Part shown: positions 19,372 to 27,485 of the stretch, in pieces
Numbering within the stretch: the stretch's first letter is position 1
Layout of the letters: every line of letters begins with the position of its first letter
From: JBFFMO01 sp041390025
GTDB lineage: Bacteria; Myxococcota_A; Bradymonadia; Bradymonadales; Bradymonadaceae
DNA length: 64,000 nucleotides
Assembly (NCBI GenBank): GCA_041390025.1
Contig: JAWKQR010000019.1
Location: forward strand, 1 to 64,000
Direction of reading: 5' to 3'
The notes under the pieces: model-generated
Databases searched by the model: none
Told to the model about the DNA's origin: nothing
The model's input: the letters and a program-made list of their open reading frames with translations, nothing else
Made by a program: the position numbers and the translations under genes

Positions 19372-20196
19372 TCAAAGGCACGCGCCCCACGCCAACGGAC
19401 TTCCGTCCGAGCCGTTCATGCGTTGGCATGTGCCTGTCTCACACACGGGTTCGTTCGGGTCACACATGCGTTTGCACGCTGTTGCGCCCCCATTGATGCC
19501 CACGCAGCGGTAGCCATCGTTGCATTCGTTCGAGTTGGTGCACGCCGCATCGGGTTGGGCTTCGGCGTTGTACGTCGCACACCGTGTTCCGTTGGGGGTG
19601 TCGTAACAATTCTCGCCGTCGTCACAACCGTCTGGGAAGAAACCACACTCGTCGTTGGCTGACGTGCACACGCCAAGCCTCAGTTCAAGCTGGAACGGCC
19701 GACAATCCAAACCTGCGTCGCAGCCCGATTCAGCGGGCCGTCCTGGGCGGCAATACTGAAGACACACAGGATCCGCGCCTTCAACGCTCAAACACATGTG
19801 GCCGATCGCACAATCTGCATCTGTCGTGCAGGCACCGCTGCTCTGCGTACCCGCCGCCACACAAGCGGCCACGGGCGGCTCGGCGGCATCGGCCTGGCGC
19901 GCCACACAGTTTTGTGTGCCGCACCCGGTTTGGCAGATCGGATCACATGCGCCCAGGGAGGGATCCAGCTCGACGCAGTTGCCATTGTTCCCGGTGGTCA
20001 CGTTGTTCGTCGAATTGTTCGTCGTGTTGTTCGAATTGTTCGTCGTGTTGTTCGACGCGTTGTTCGAGTTGTTCGACGCGTTGTTCGTCGCGTTGTTTGT
20101 GTTGGTCGTGTTGTTGGTGTTGGTGTTGGCGGGCCCTTCATCGTCGGAGCACGCCACCATTCCCAACACCGCCATCGCCAAAGATAAACGTTTCAT
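19372..20196 (-). CDS. Cysteine-rich lipoprotein with Asn/Thr linker
   Basis: 274 residues from ATG 20196, with AGAAGG upstream. The signal MKRLSLAMAVLGMVACSDD ends in a lipobox, so Cys17 is the likely lipidation site. Residues about 25-73 are almost only Asn, Thr, Ala and Ser. The rest is a cysteine-rich body with paired motifs such as GACDPICQTGCGTQNC, CTTDADCAIGHMC and CTNSNECNDGYRC, which resemble small disulfide modules (Dickkopf/EB-like spacing). It is a close paralogue of the next gene upstream (20216-21193), 13 bases away, and probably its operon partner. It is likely an envelope-anchored, disulfide-bonded protein reaching outward on a flexible linker. Function unknown. Confidence 0.8.
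   Translation of the reverse strand: MKRLSLAMAVLGMVACSDDEGPANTNTNNTTNTNNATNNASNNSNNASNNTTNNSNNTTNNSTNNVTTGNNGNCVELDPSLGACDPICQTGCGTQNCVARQADAAEPPVAACVAAGTQSSGACTTDADCAIGHMCLSVEGADPVCLQYCRPGRPAESGCDAGLDCRPFQLELRLGVCTSANDECGFFPDGCDDGENCYDTPNGTRCATYNAEAQPDAACTNSNECNDGYRCVGINGGATACKRMCDPNEPVCETGTCQRMNGSDGSPLAWGACL
19977..20124 (-). repeat. Asn/Thr/Ser codon repeat (linker)
   Basis: A degenerate 3-base-periodic tract of AAC with ACG, ACC, AGC or GCG codons, visible on the plus strand as repeated GTTGTTCGTCG-like strings. It encodes the low-complexity linker after the lipobox and is dense in N-x-T/S triplets. Confidence 0.85.
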
Positions 20197-20215
20197 GACC
20201 ACCTTCTAGGGCTGT

Positions 20216-21193
20216 TTAGTTCCCGCACGCGCCATATGGCAGCATGTTGCCGTTTTCGTCCCCAAGCGGGTTGCAGGTGCCGTTGTTGGGGCATGGCTGC
20301 TGTGCGCTGCAAAGCAAAGCACAGGTCGCGGCTCCACCGTTAGCGGTGATGCAATCCTGATTGTTTCCGCACTGATTCGGCGCCGTGCATGCATCCCCAA
20401 CCATAGCGTCGGACTTGTAGGCTGCGCAACGCAAGCCGATCTGTGTGTTGTAACACATTTGGTTCGCGGGGCAGCTGTTCGGCACGATCGTGCATGTGTC
20501 TTCGGGGGTCAAGCAAGCACCCAGCGAACCGTCTTGGACCAGCGCGGCACACATCGCGCCGCCCGTGCAGGTGTTGGCGCCGTTGGGGCGGCAGAACTCA
20601 CGGCAGGTGCCGCTCGTCGCTGTCGAGCTCTCAAGCAGACAACCAAATCCCTTCTGGCAACCCATCATGCTGTTGCAGGTATCACCCTGACCGCCGGTTC
20701 CGGCGGCCTGACATACCGACATCGCAGGGTTGCCGCCGACCACGCATGCTTGTTCGCCGGCACAACCCGTCTGACACAACGGGTCACACGCACCTTGAAC
20801 GGTCGATGGGGTGCATCCGTTGTTCGTGGTGTTGTTGGTGTTCGTCGTGTTGTTGTTGGTCCCGTTGTTCGTGTTCGTCGTGTTGTTGGTGGTCGTGTTG
20901 TTGTTCGTGTTCGTCGTGGTGTTGTTGGTGTTCGTCGTGTTGTTGGTGGTGGTGTTGTTCGCCGTTGTGGCGGGCACACACAGGTTCGAATCGCTGTCGC
21001 ATCGGAACGTAGCAGCACAGACGCCCGCGTTGCACTGCGCGTAACAGGCGGTGACACCCTTGTACACGGCTTTGGTCTCGCCGGCGCCGCAGTCTCCTGA
21101 TGCTGCATCGTCACCACAGGCCACCACGAGGAAGGCCGTCGCCCCTGCGATCGACAACAAACCAAAAAATCGTTTCAAGTTGCTCATCTTCAT
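20216..21193 (-). CDS. Cysteine-rich lipoprotein with Asn/Thr linker (paralogue)
   Basis: 325 residues from ATG 21193, with GAGG five bases upstream. The signal and lipobox FLVVACGDD place the lipidated Cys near residue 26. A first cysteine cluster (about 34-72) precedes an Asn/Thr linker at 79-126. A long cysteine-rich body follows, with GACDPLCQTGCAGEQAC, CNSMMGCQKGFGC, CYNTQIGLRCAAY and CGNNQDC. The body aligns throughout with the 19372-20196 product and ends in the same YGAC/WGAC way, so the two arose by tandem duplication. It differs in having cysteines on both sides of the linker. No enzymatic motif was seen. Confidence 0.8.
   Translation of the reverse strand: MKMSNLKRFFGLLSIAGATAFLVVACGDDAASGDCGAGETKAVYKGVTACYAQCNAGVCAATFRCDSDSNLCVPATTANNTTTNNTTNTNNTTTNTNNNTTTNNTTNTNNGTNNNTTNTNNTTNNGCTPSTVQGACDPLCQTGCAGEQACVVGGNPAMSVCQAAGTGGQGDTCNSMMGCQKGFGCLLESSTATSGTCREFCRPNGANTCTGGAMCAALVQDGSLGACLTPEDTCTIVPNSCPANQMCYNTQIGLRCAAYKSDAMVGDACTAPNQCGNNQDCITANGGAATCALLCSAQQPCPNNGTCNPLGDENGNMLPYGACGN
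20815..20959 (-). repeat. Asn/Thr codon repeat (linker)
   Basis: A nearly pure AAC/ACG/ACC codon tract of about 48 codons. It encodes NNTT, NTNN and NNNT units between the two cysteine-rich parts of the lipoprotein. The low complexity makes it prone to slippage. Confidence 0.85.
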
Positions 21194-21227
21194 TACGTCC
21201 TCACCAGAATATTAAAGCGCGAGCCAA

Positions 21228-22459
21228 TCACTCACACAGTCCGTTAATGCATTCGAAATTACATGGCGTCGTTCCGCCACAACAATCGGCCGTTTTGGTC
21301 GCGACCGTACACGTTTGGCGGCATTTACCCGCGTCAACGCCCGCGTCGACACACACCGCACCGGGCCCACATGGGTCGGCGTCCAACGGGTCACACGGCG
21401 CGAAACATGCCCCAATCGTACGGTCGCCGGGGTAGATATAGTTATTACGCGGGCTTGCCGTTGGAGCCATCGGGCAGGACGCCATCACAGTCGGAGCCGC
21501 CACCGCGACAGTAAGCAGACACGCGTTGAATGTTCCAAAATTCAGGCATCGTGTGCGGTCGAGCCTGAAGCTTTCCCGAGGGCGCACACGTGTCGATGAA
21601 TCCGTCCACGAGCCAGGTTGATCCTTGTGCACAGACCTTGGGCAGCGCTGACGAAGTCTCCACAAAACCGGCCGGCCCACATTTGACCTGGTAAACGGGT
21701 CGCAGAGCTCGACACGTTTGACGATGATGCCGATGTTGGGAAATCACAGAACAATCCTTGGGCGCAACGCGTGGTGCTGCTGCACGTCTGCCTTCGGTCG
21801 CCGGGCCTGACGTGAAACAAAGTCCAAAGCTGTTGTCGAAACGAACGCAGGTGCCTGTGCCGCAGTCGGAATCGACACAGCGATGGAGCGCACCAAAGCC
21901 GTCGTATCGCGAAATCGAGGCAGTACGTTCCGTGCAGACATCGGCCAAAGGCTCAACACTGCAGCCCTCACGAAGGCATGCACCATCGCCACTCGCCGAG
22001 GTCCGCGCAGCGCGCCTTGGTTCGGCGTCGCTGGGTCACACGGCGCGCCAGCCGCCGAGCATGCCGGCGGCTGACAACCGTTCGCGGTACAAACTGCCGG
22101 TGCCACACACGCTGGCATGCAAGCCGAGACACACGTCCGTCGACGCATGCCTCGTTCGCCTCACACGCAGGTGTACATACCAACGGCGTGTTCATGTCTT
22201 CTTCGACGTGTGCGTCCGTTCCCATGTCCGGTGTGTTGACCGTGTTCATGTCTTGGGGCGTCGATACATCTGGGATCGCGACATCGGTCGCATTACGCTC
22301 CTCACATTTGCCCGTCGCGAGGTTGCACACATCGGGCGAACACATCGCGTCGTTGGTGCACGCCGCCTGTTCATCGCCGATGTCGCCCGTCGCGCAACCA
22401 CTGAAAATCAGGACGAGCGCGATTCCCCAGAAAAAAGACAGGTGGTTTACCTGCGACAT
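21228..22459 (-). pseudogene. Cysteine-rich lipoprotein gene with many frameshifts
   Basis: Reading starts at ATG 22459 with a lipoprotein signal (IALVLIFSGCATGDIG) and a Thr/Asp/Asn-rich spacer (STPQDMNTVNTPDMGTD). It then jumps frame at least five times: near 22138 (CVDG/TCVSACMPAC), twice near 21985-22010, near 21795 (ATEG/QTCSSTTRC), near 21715 and near 21450. The joined protein is about 410 residues ending CNFECINGLCE at 21228. Several junctions lie at short G/C runs or GC repeats (for example GGG read as GG). The pattern fits sequencing indels as well as true decay. Its promoter at 22492-22520 looks intact. Confidence 0.7.
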
Positions 22460-22491
22460 AGCGGCTCCGTTGTCGCCAAATGTGGGACAGG

Positions 22492-22520
22492 ATTGAACAT
22501 CGTTTGATGCATTGTGTCAA
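22492..22520 (-). promoter_or_regulatory. Promoter of the frameshifted lipoprotein gene
   Basis: On the minus strand TTGACA (22515-22520), 17 bases and TTCAAT (22492-22497), about 33 bases before the ATG at 22459. Confidence 0.6.
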
Positions 22521-22579
22521 ACTGGTGACATCGTCCGCGCCAGATCTCACGATCCGGCCGACTCGCCAATTGTCTGGAA

Positions 22580-25312
22580 TCAGATCGGTAGGCAGAGGCC
22601 GAGGTCGTTGATCAAGGGCGAACACACCAGCGGCGAAGGACAGGTACTGCGCTCAAATGCCCCATCGGCCGCCACGCCCGTGAATTGGCAGAACCGGTAA
22701 CACACGTTCTGTCCCCCATCGACCACGCACACGGAGTCCTGTCCGCACGACTCACCTGGCCGCGTGCATGGCTGCGTAGGGGCGACGGTCTCGACGATCG
22801 GTGCACAGCTGCCAACGTCGGCGTTGTAGGGGAAGTTGAATAGGCAGGTCTGCCCTGCCGGACACGCGACGTCATTGGGGCCAGAATCGAATGGGTTGCA
22901 GCGTGGGGTGCACACGGACTCCAGCCCCAAACCGCCGACGTACTGCGAAAGCAATGACGTCACAAACCCTGTCTGACGCGACCGTGGGAACAGGCACTCG
23001 GCCGTGGCCACACAATCGGACGTCGAACACGGTTGCCCGATCGGGATGTTGCCCGCGACGCTGCAGAACGTCGGCTCGTCTTGGGTGATCGCCGTCATGC
23101 CGTCCGCGCTGGTGCGAAGCGACGCGTTTGGCAAACAGGCCTCTTGTCCGGCTGGGCAACTCGGATCCGCGAAACGTGTCGGATCACAGGGTGTCCCGCA
23201 CTCGCCGAGCTCGAAGCCGCCGAAGTCGATGGCACGGCATCCCTGGGTTGCTCCACAGGACAGCACAGGGTCCATCGGGCTTTCGAGAACACAAAGTGAT
23301 TCACACCGGCCACGTGCGATGGGGTCAAATCCAGGTGCGGTGTTGCCAACTTCATCACAATACAGACCTTCGGCGCAGGTACCGTAGGTCGCGAGCGGAA
23401 CGCACGCTTCCCCGCGCACCGACGTCCCGACCGGCGAACAGTAGCTGCCCCACACATCAGGTCCTGAGATGAAATCAGGTTGGCATCCCATGTTGGTCCC
23501 CTGACAGGTATCGCCGTACCCAACACTTCCCTCCGCGCACCTTTGGCGACACGCCCCGTAGGCTTGTTCGCCGAGAGGAACGCACGTGAACCGCGGCACG
23601 CCAAGGTCGATGATGGGATCTTCAAGCCGATCGAACACCGCCAGTCCCGGTGTGAGGTCGTCGACGTCTGACACCGTACCCGTCACGTAGATCACCGAAC
23701 GGTTGAGCGCGACGGAGTCCAGCACAGCAGCGGCCAGGAATCGGTCGTCGCGCGCGGCGCCCCGCGGGAAAACGAGGATGTCATACGTTCCGGCCGGCAG
23801 GTCGACGCCGCTGATCGTATCCGTGTACAGCAGAACCTGGGTCGTGGGATCCGAGAGGTCATCGCCGGGCGGCACCGCGATCACGTCGGCCACATCCCCA
23901 AGGTTGACCACCTCGATCGACGTTGGGGCGGCGCTCGCTGGGCGCAATAAGACTTGTTGCGATGCAGGGACGAGCGGTTCGTCAAAGAGGACCACTTCCA
24001 ACGTCTTGCCCGACGCCAATGAGACAGACTGCTCTGCGAGCGCTGGGTCGGTGGACGGCGAGCCAGCCGGCAAGACGCGAAGCTCTGCTTGACCGGCATC
24101 AACGCGCGCGCTCATCGCCAAACGCGAACCTGAGCCAAGCGCGCCCGAGATCAAGGTGGCGTCAAGATAGACGTCCACCTGCGCCGAACGCGTCCCCAGG
24201 TTGGTGATCATCAGCTCCGCCGGTTCCACGGGCGGGTTGGGACACGTCGCGTCACGCGCTGCCTGCGCGAGCTGCGACACTGAGCCATCGGACTCCGCCG
24301 CTGCGATCGCCACATTGCAAAGCGGTTGGCAGCGCGAAATCTCCTCGATCCCAAGGGCCTCTGAGCCCTGTTGGTAGGTCGCGCAGACGGTGCCATCGAC
24401 GCAGTTACGCAAGGTTGGATCACACACCTCAAATGCCGCCACATCTCCGGCATCGGCACACACGCCCTCGGTTTGGGTCAATGGAACACACGTCTTCCCC
24501 GGACCGCACGAACCGACTTCGAATGCGGTGCAGGTGCTCTCGCAAAATCCGAGCCCTGACCCGGCAACGTTCTGGTCGGCGAGAAGGCAGGTTTGCCCCT
24601 CCAGACACGCACGCTCGGAGACACACGGTGTCCGACACGTTCCGTCAATGCACGCGAGGCCCGCCACGCACGTGTCAACAAACGTACCGGCGTTGCCGGC
24701 AGCCTCAAACGACGTGCAGGTCTGACCCAGACTTTTGGTGCCCGCCGGGAAGCAGTAGTTTGCCGAATTCTCGAACTCTACACACGCCGCGCCGTTCTCA
24801 AACCCGGCCGTGTTGCCGTAGAGGGTTGCGCATGTGTCCAGACCCGCGAGCGTGCCCTCGCACTCCGATGGACGACAGATGGTCTCGCGGCAGGCTGCCT
24901 CGATGCAGCTGCGATCACTTGGACAATCCGAGTCGGTCAGGCAGCCTTCGTCGAACGCGCTGGTGACCCAGAAACACAAGCCTCCGGGCGAACATGTGCC
25001 GTCTGATGCGCAGTTCTCGACACACGATGGCGGCTGAGTTCCCCCACCGTCCAGGTCGATGCAAGCACGTCCCGGAGCAATGGGGAGGAACGGATCACAG
25101 GCCTCGCCAAGAATGACACATTGGTCCTCGGGGATCCCGCACGTGCCGTCAATGCAAGTCTCTCCGAGCGGGCAGCCCCCAAAACAGGGAATCTCCTCAC
25201 ATGCGCCGCTGACGCAGGCTTCGCCGATTGGACACCCGCCGCTGCAGTCCCCGTCATCGGAGCAGGCGGCGGCAAAGGCGAGCATGAATACTAAGAAAAA
25301 TCGAATCCGCAC
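22580..25312 (-). CDS. Large cysteine-rich lipoprotein with DUF4397-like region
   Basis: 910 residues from GTG 25310-25312, with AGGAGG six bases upstream. The signal FFLVFMLAFAAACSDDG has a lipobox with Cys17. Cysteine modules follow in tandem: CSGGCPIGEACVSGAC, CFGGCPLGETCIDGTC and many later CxxGxxC/CDPxxxxxC units. Residues about 364-564 are cysteine-free and beta-rich, with ELMITNLGTRSAQVDVYLDA and repeated VEVVNLGDVADV-like strands, resembling tandem DUF4397 domains. Cysteine modules resume to the C-terminus. There is no Asn/Thr linker, unlike its neighbours. It is probably an outer-membrane or periplasmic lipoprotein with binding or structural roles. I cannot assign a ligand. Confidence 0.75.
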   Translation of the reverse strand: MRIRFFLVFMLAFAAACSDDGDCSGGCPIGEACVSGACEEIPCFGGCPLGETCIDGTCGIPEDQCVILGEACDPFLPIAPGRACIDLDGGGTQPPSCVENCASDGTCSPGGLCFWVTSAFDEGCLTDSDCPSDRSCIEAACRETICRPSECEGTLAGLDTCATLYGNTAGFENGAACVEFENSANYCFPAGTKSLGQTCTSFEAAGNAGTFVDTCVAGLACIDGTCRTPCVSERACLEGQTCLLADQNVAGSGLGFCESTCTAFEVGSCGPGKTCVPLTQTEGVCADAGDVAAFEVCDPTLRNCVDGTVCATYQQGSEALGIEEISRCQPLCNVAIAAAESDGSVSQLAQAARDATCPNPPVEPAELMITNLGTRSAQVDVYLDATLISGALGSGSRLAMSARVDAGQAELRVLPAGSPSTDPALAEQSVSLASGKTLEVVLFDEPLVPASQQVLLRPASAAPTSIEVVNLGDVADVIAVPPGDDLSDPTTQVLLYTDTISGVDLPAGTYDILVFPRGAARDDRFLAAAVLDSVALNRSVIYVTGTVSDVDDLTPGLAVFDRLEDPIIDLGVPRFTCVPLGEQAYGACRQRCAEGSVGYGDTCQGTNMGCQPDFISGPDVWGSYCSPVGTSVRGEACVPLATYGTCAEGLYCDEVGNTAPGFDPIARGRCESLCVLESPMDPVLSCGATQGCRAIDFGGFELGECGTPCDPTRFADPSCPAGQEACLPNASLRTSADGMTAITQDEPTFCSVAGNIPIGQPCSTSDCVATAECLFPRSRQTGFVTSLLSQYVGGLGLESVCTPRCNPFDSGPNDVACPAGQTCLFNFPYNADVGSCAPIVETVAPTQPCTRPGESCGQDSVCVVDGGQNVCYRFCQFTGVAADGAFERSTCPSPLVCSPLINDLGLCLPI

Positions 25313-25336
25313 AGAGGCCTCCTAGGAACTTGCGCC

Positions 25337-25365
25337 ATCGTAAGGAGGCACGGCTTGCGAATCAA
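25337..25365 (-). promoter_or_regulatory. Promoter of the large lipoprotein gene
   Basis: On the minus strand TTGATT (25360-25365), 17 bases and TACGAT (25337-25342). It lies directly downstream of the terminator of the preceding lipoprotein gene, so the two genes are separate transcription units. Confidence 0.5.
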
Positions 25366-25369
25366 AGGC

Positions 25370-25401
25370 AAGAAAAAGAAAAGGCACCCGAAGGTGCCTT
25401 T
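25370..25401 (-). terminator. Intrinsic terminator
   Basis: On the minus strand AAAGGCACC, loop TTCG and GGTGCCTTT form a 9-bp stem with a stable tetraloop, followed by TCTTTTTCTT. It lies 20 bases after the stop of the 634-residue lipoprotein. Confidence 0.9.
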
Positions 25402-25420
25402 GCTGAGGGTCACGGCCCGC

Positions 25421-27325
25421 TTATTGGCAGATACCGAGGTCGGCGCCTTCGATCAGCGCGTCGCACGTTTCTCCGGCCGCGGTGCAACCAAGGTTGTCCG
25501 TGCCCACCTGGCAGGTCTGCAAGCAGATGTTCTGGTTGGCGGCGACGCCCACACAGATTGCGTTCGGACCGCACGACTTGCCGGGATCAGCACAGGCCGT
25601 GTTCGATGCGGTGTTCGCCATGTTCGTGCCGAGGTCAGCACAGACACCCACGCTCGTGCCGAAGGTCACGAAGTCGGCAACACATGCTTTGCCGGCACCA
25701 CACTGGTCGGCGGGGCCAAAGAGTTCACATGCCTGTGCACACGTACCGGGCTGCTCAAGTTCCGCAATGAACTGCGAAACCGACGTGAACAACGCCGTTC
25801 CGACGTTGGCAGCATTGGCGCAAATGTTTCCGGCGGTGCACTTGTTGACATCCGTTGGGGATGCGCAGGCTGCGCCGCGTGCAAGCGCGCCGGAAGCCGA
25901 GCAGAAACCGGTCGTGTCACCCGACTCGATGGTGCAGGTTTGAAGGTTTGCAGGGCAGTCGGTGTCAGCGATCTGCGTGTCACATGCGAGACCGCACAGA
26001 CCGAATGCAAACGTTTCGTCGCCGATAGGCTGACAGGACTGACCCTGACCACAAACAAGGTTGGGGTTCGGGTTGGTTGCAGCAAGGTCGCAGTAAGGTG
26101 TGCACGTGCCGGGCAGCGCATCGTCGCTACCGGTGAGCAAGCAGTACGAGCCTTCGACGCAGTCACCGCCAGCGCATGGCTGACCGACTTCAATCGTGCC
26201 GGCTGGGAAGCATACGTGACGCTCACCTTGGAAAGGACGACAGGCGTAGGTGTCTGCGCTGCAGCGGTCGGAGCCGTATTCAGCAGCGGTGCATTGCTCG
26301 ACACAGAAACCCGTCGTTGCACCTGGCTCTTCGCCAGCTGCTGTATCGGTGTTGTCCAAGCAGAACTGTGTTCCGTTGCCGACGCAGGTCGCGTCAGCGG
26401 CAGCTTGGGTATCGGCTCCGCTGTTGCAGAGAGCCGTACAAACGCCGTCGGGCGCCGACGACAGACGGAAGCAAACAAGGCCGCCGGTACAACCGTTGGT
26501 CTGGTTACAGGAATCGCCGATCTGACCTGGTCCGCGGTCAGCGACACAGACACCGTCTTCGGTCGTGACTGGGAAACATCCCGTGCCTTCTGGACACTGG
26601 TCGGTCGTGTAGGAATCACAGCCAACCTGGCACAGACCTGCACCCGTGTTCAAGAAGTCGGGGTCGGTGTCGCCGATGCAGCGCTCACCCTCACCGGTGC
26701 AAGCTGCGTCGTTCTGACAAATCTTTGTGCAGACGTCCGTGCAAAGGGTGCCGGCAGCACATTCCGAGTCCGCGGCACAAGCGACGCCTTCAGCTTTCGC
26801 ACCGGCAGGCACACAAAGGAAGTTGTCGTTTTCGGTTGGGAAGCAGTTTCCGCCGTTGGGGAAACCAAACGCGTCACACGATGCAAAGTCCTGGAAGCCT
26901 GCGCACTGCGATGGGATACAGGCGGTTGCGCCTCCCTGTTCCGTTGCGCCACAAGCCTGGCCCGATGGGCAGGGATAAGCGTCGCCGTCTGCAGGCGGCG
27001 TACATGAACGCAAGCATTTGGGGCCGGTGCCAGCGTCGAGGCACTCGAAACCGGCCGCGGTGGCGTTGCCCACGACACAGTCTTGGTTGGCTTGTTGGCA
27101 CTGCAACCCGGCTGTGTTGTTGTTCGTGTTCGTCGTGTTGTTGTTGGTACCGGTCGTGTTGTTGTTCGTCCCGGTGGTATTGTTGTTGGTGTTGGTCGTG
27201 TTGTTGTTCGTGTTGGTGGTGTTGTTGTTCGTCGAATTGTTCGACTTCGAATCACCATCATCGCCACACGCCATCGCCAACGTCAGGGTTCCGACGAGCG
27301 CAGCCCGCGTCATAAACTTAATCAT
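25421..27325 (-). CDS. Cysteine-rich lipoprotein with Asn/Thr/Gly linker
   Basis: 634 residues. ATG 27325 is chosen because GGAG lies upstream and a lipoprotein signal follows at once (MTRAALVGTLTLAMACGDDG, lipid Cys about 20); the longer open frame upstream is spurious. Residues 29-71 are Asn/Thr with some Gly. The body has about ten cysteine modules, with recurring CVP/CFP-AG lines (CVPAGAKAEGVAC, CFPAGTIEVGQPC) and paired cysteines of the form CAGGDCVEGSYC. It belongs to the same family as the three lipoproteins downstream. Its own promoter and terminator bracket it as a single-gene unit. Likely envelope-exposed; function unknown. Confidence 0.8.
   Translation of the reverse strand: MIKFMTRAALVGTLTLAMACGDDGDSKSNNSTNNNTTNTNNNTTNTNNNTTGTNNNTTGTNNNTTNTNNNTAGLQCQQANQDCVVGNATAAGFECLDAGTGPKCLRSCTPPADGDAYPCPSGQACGATEQGGATACIPSQCAGFQDFASCDAFGFPNGGNCFPTENDNFLCVPAGAKAEGVACAADSECAAGTLCTDVCTKICQNDAACTGEGERCIGDTDPDFLNTGAGLCQVGCDSYTTDQCPEGTGCFPVTTEDGVCVADRGPGQIGDSCNQTNGCTGGLVCFRLSSAPDGVCTALCNSGADTQAAADATCVGNGTQFCLDNTDTAAGEEPGATTGFCVEQCTAAEYGSDRCSADTYACRPFQGERHVCFPAGTIEVGQPCAGGDCVEGSYCLLTGSDDALPGTCTPYCDLAATNPNPNLVCGQGQSCQPIGDETFAFGLCGLACDTQIADTDCPANLQTCTIESGDTTGFCSASGALARGAACASPTDVNKCTAGNICANAANVGTALFTSVSQFIAELEQPGTCAQACELFGPADQCGAGKACVADFVTFGTSVGVCADLGTNMANTASNTACADPGKSCGPNAICVGVAANQNICLQTCQVGTDNLGCTAAGETCDALIEGADLGICQ
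27112..27241 (-). repeat. Asn/Thr/Gly codon repeat (linker)
   Basis: A regular tract encoding repeated NNNTTNT and NNNTTGT heptads. It is the most periodic of the linkers and would be a 21-base minisatellite at the DNA level. Confidence 0.85.
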
Positions 27326-27374
27326 TCCTGCTCCTTCAATAATCGGACTGAACTCAGTCTGAAATAAGGCGCGG

Positions 27375-27403
27375 AGGTTATTAGATGGGCCATTGTGTGT
27401 CAA
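27375..27403 (-). promoter_or_regulatory. Promoter of the 634-residue lipoprotein gene
   Basis: On the minus strand TTGACA (27398-27403), 17 bases and TAACCT (27375-27380). The leader contains a 6-bp inverted repeat GACTGA/TCAGTC at 27346-27359, close to the predicted start, which could be an operator. Confidence 0.55.
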
Positions 27404-27410
27404 TCGCGTT

Positions 27411-27465
27411 ACAAAAAAGCCCCGAAATGCGCATGAAAGTTGGACTTCATGGCCATTCGGGGCTT
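27411..27465 (-). terminator. Intrinsic terminator of rpsA with a branched loop
   Basis: A 10-bp perfect stem, AAGCCCCGAA with TTCGGGGCTT, encloses about 30 bases that hold a second small hairpin (CATGAA/TTTCATG). It is followed by TTTTTT on the minus strand. It lies 21 bases after the rpsA stop. Confidence 0.85.
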
Positions 27466-27485
27466 CAAAACGCGCGACGAAACTT

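Noticed and set aside
19977..20959. Repeat tracts considered as a CRISPR array
   Set aside because: The repeats have 3-base periodicity, no spacers, and stay in frame inside lipoprotein genes. No cas genes are present.
25355..27007. 550-residue open frame on the plus strand
   Set aside because: It lies wholly antisense to the cysteine-rich lipoprotein gene, which has a lipobox, promoter, ribosome site and terminator. The antisense product is low-complexity and has no start signal.
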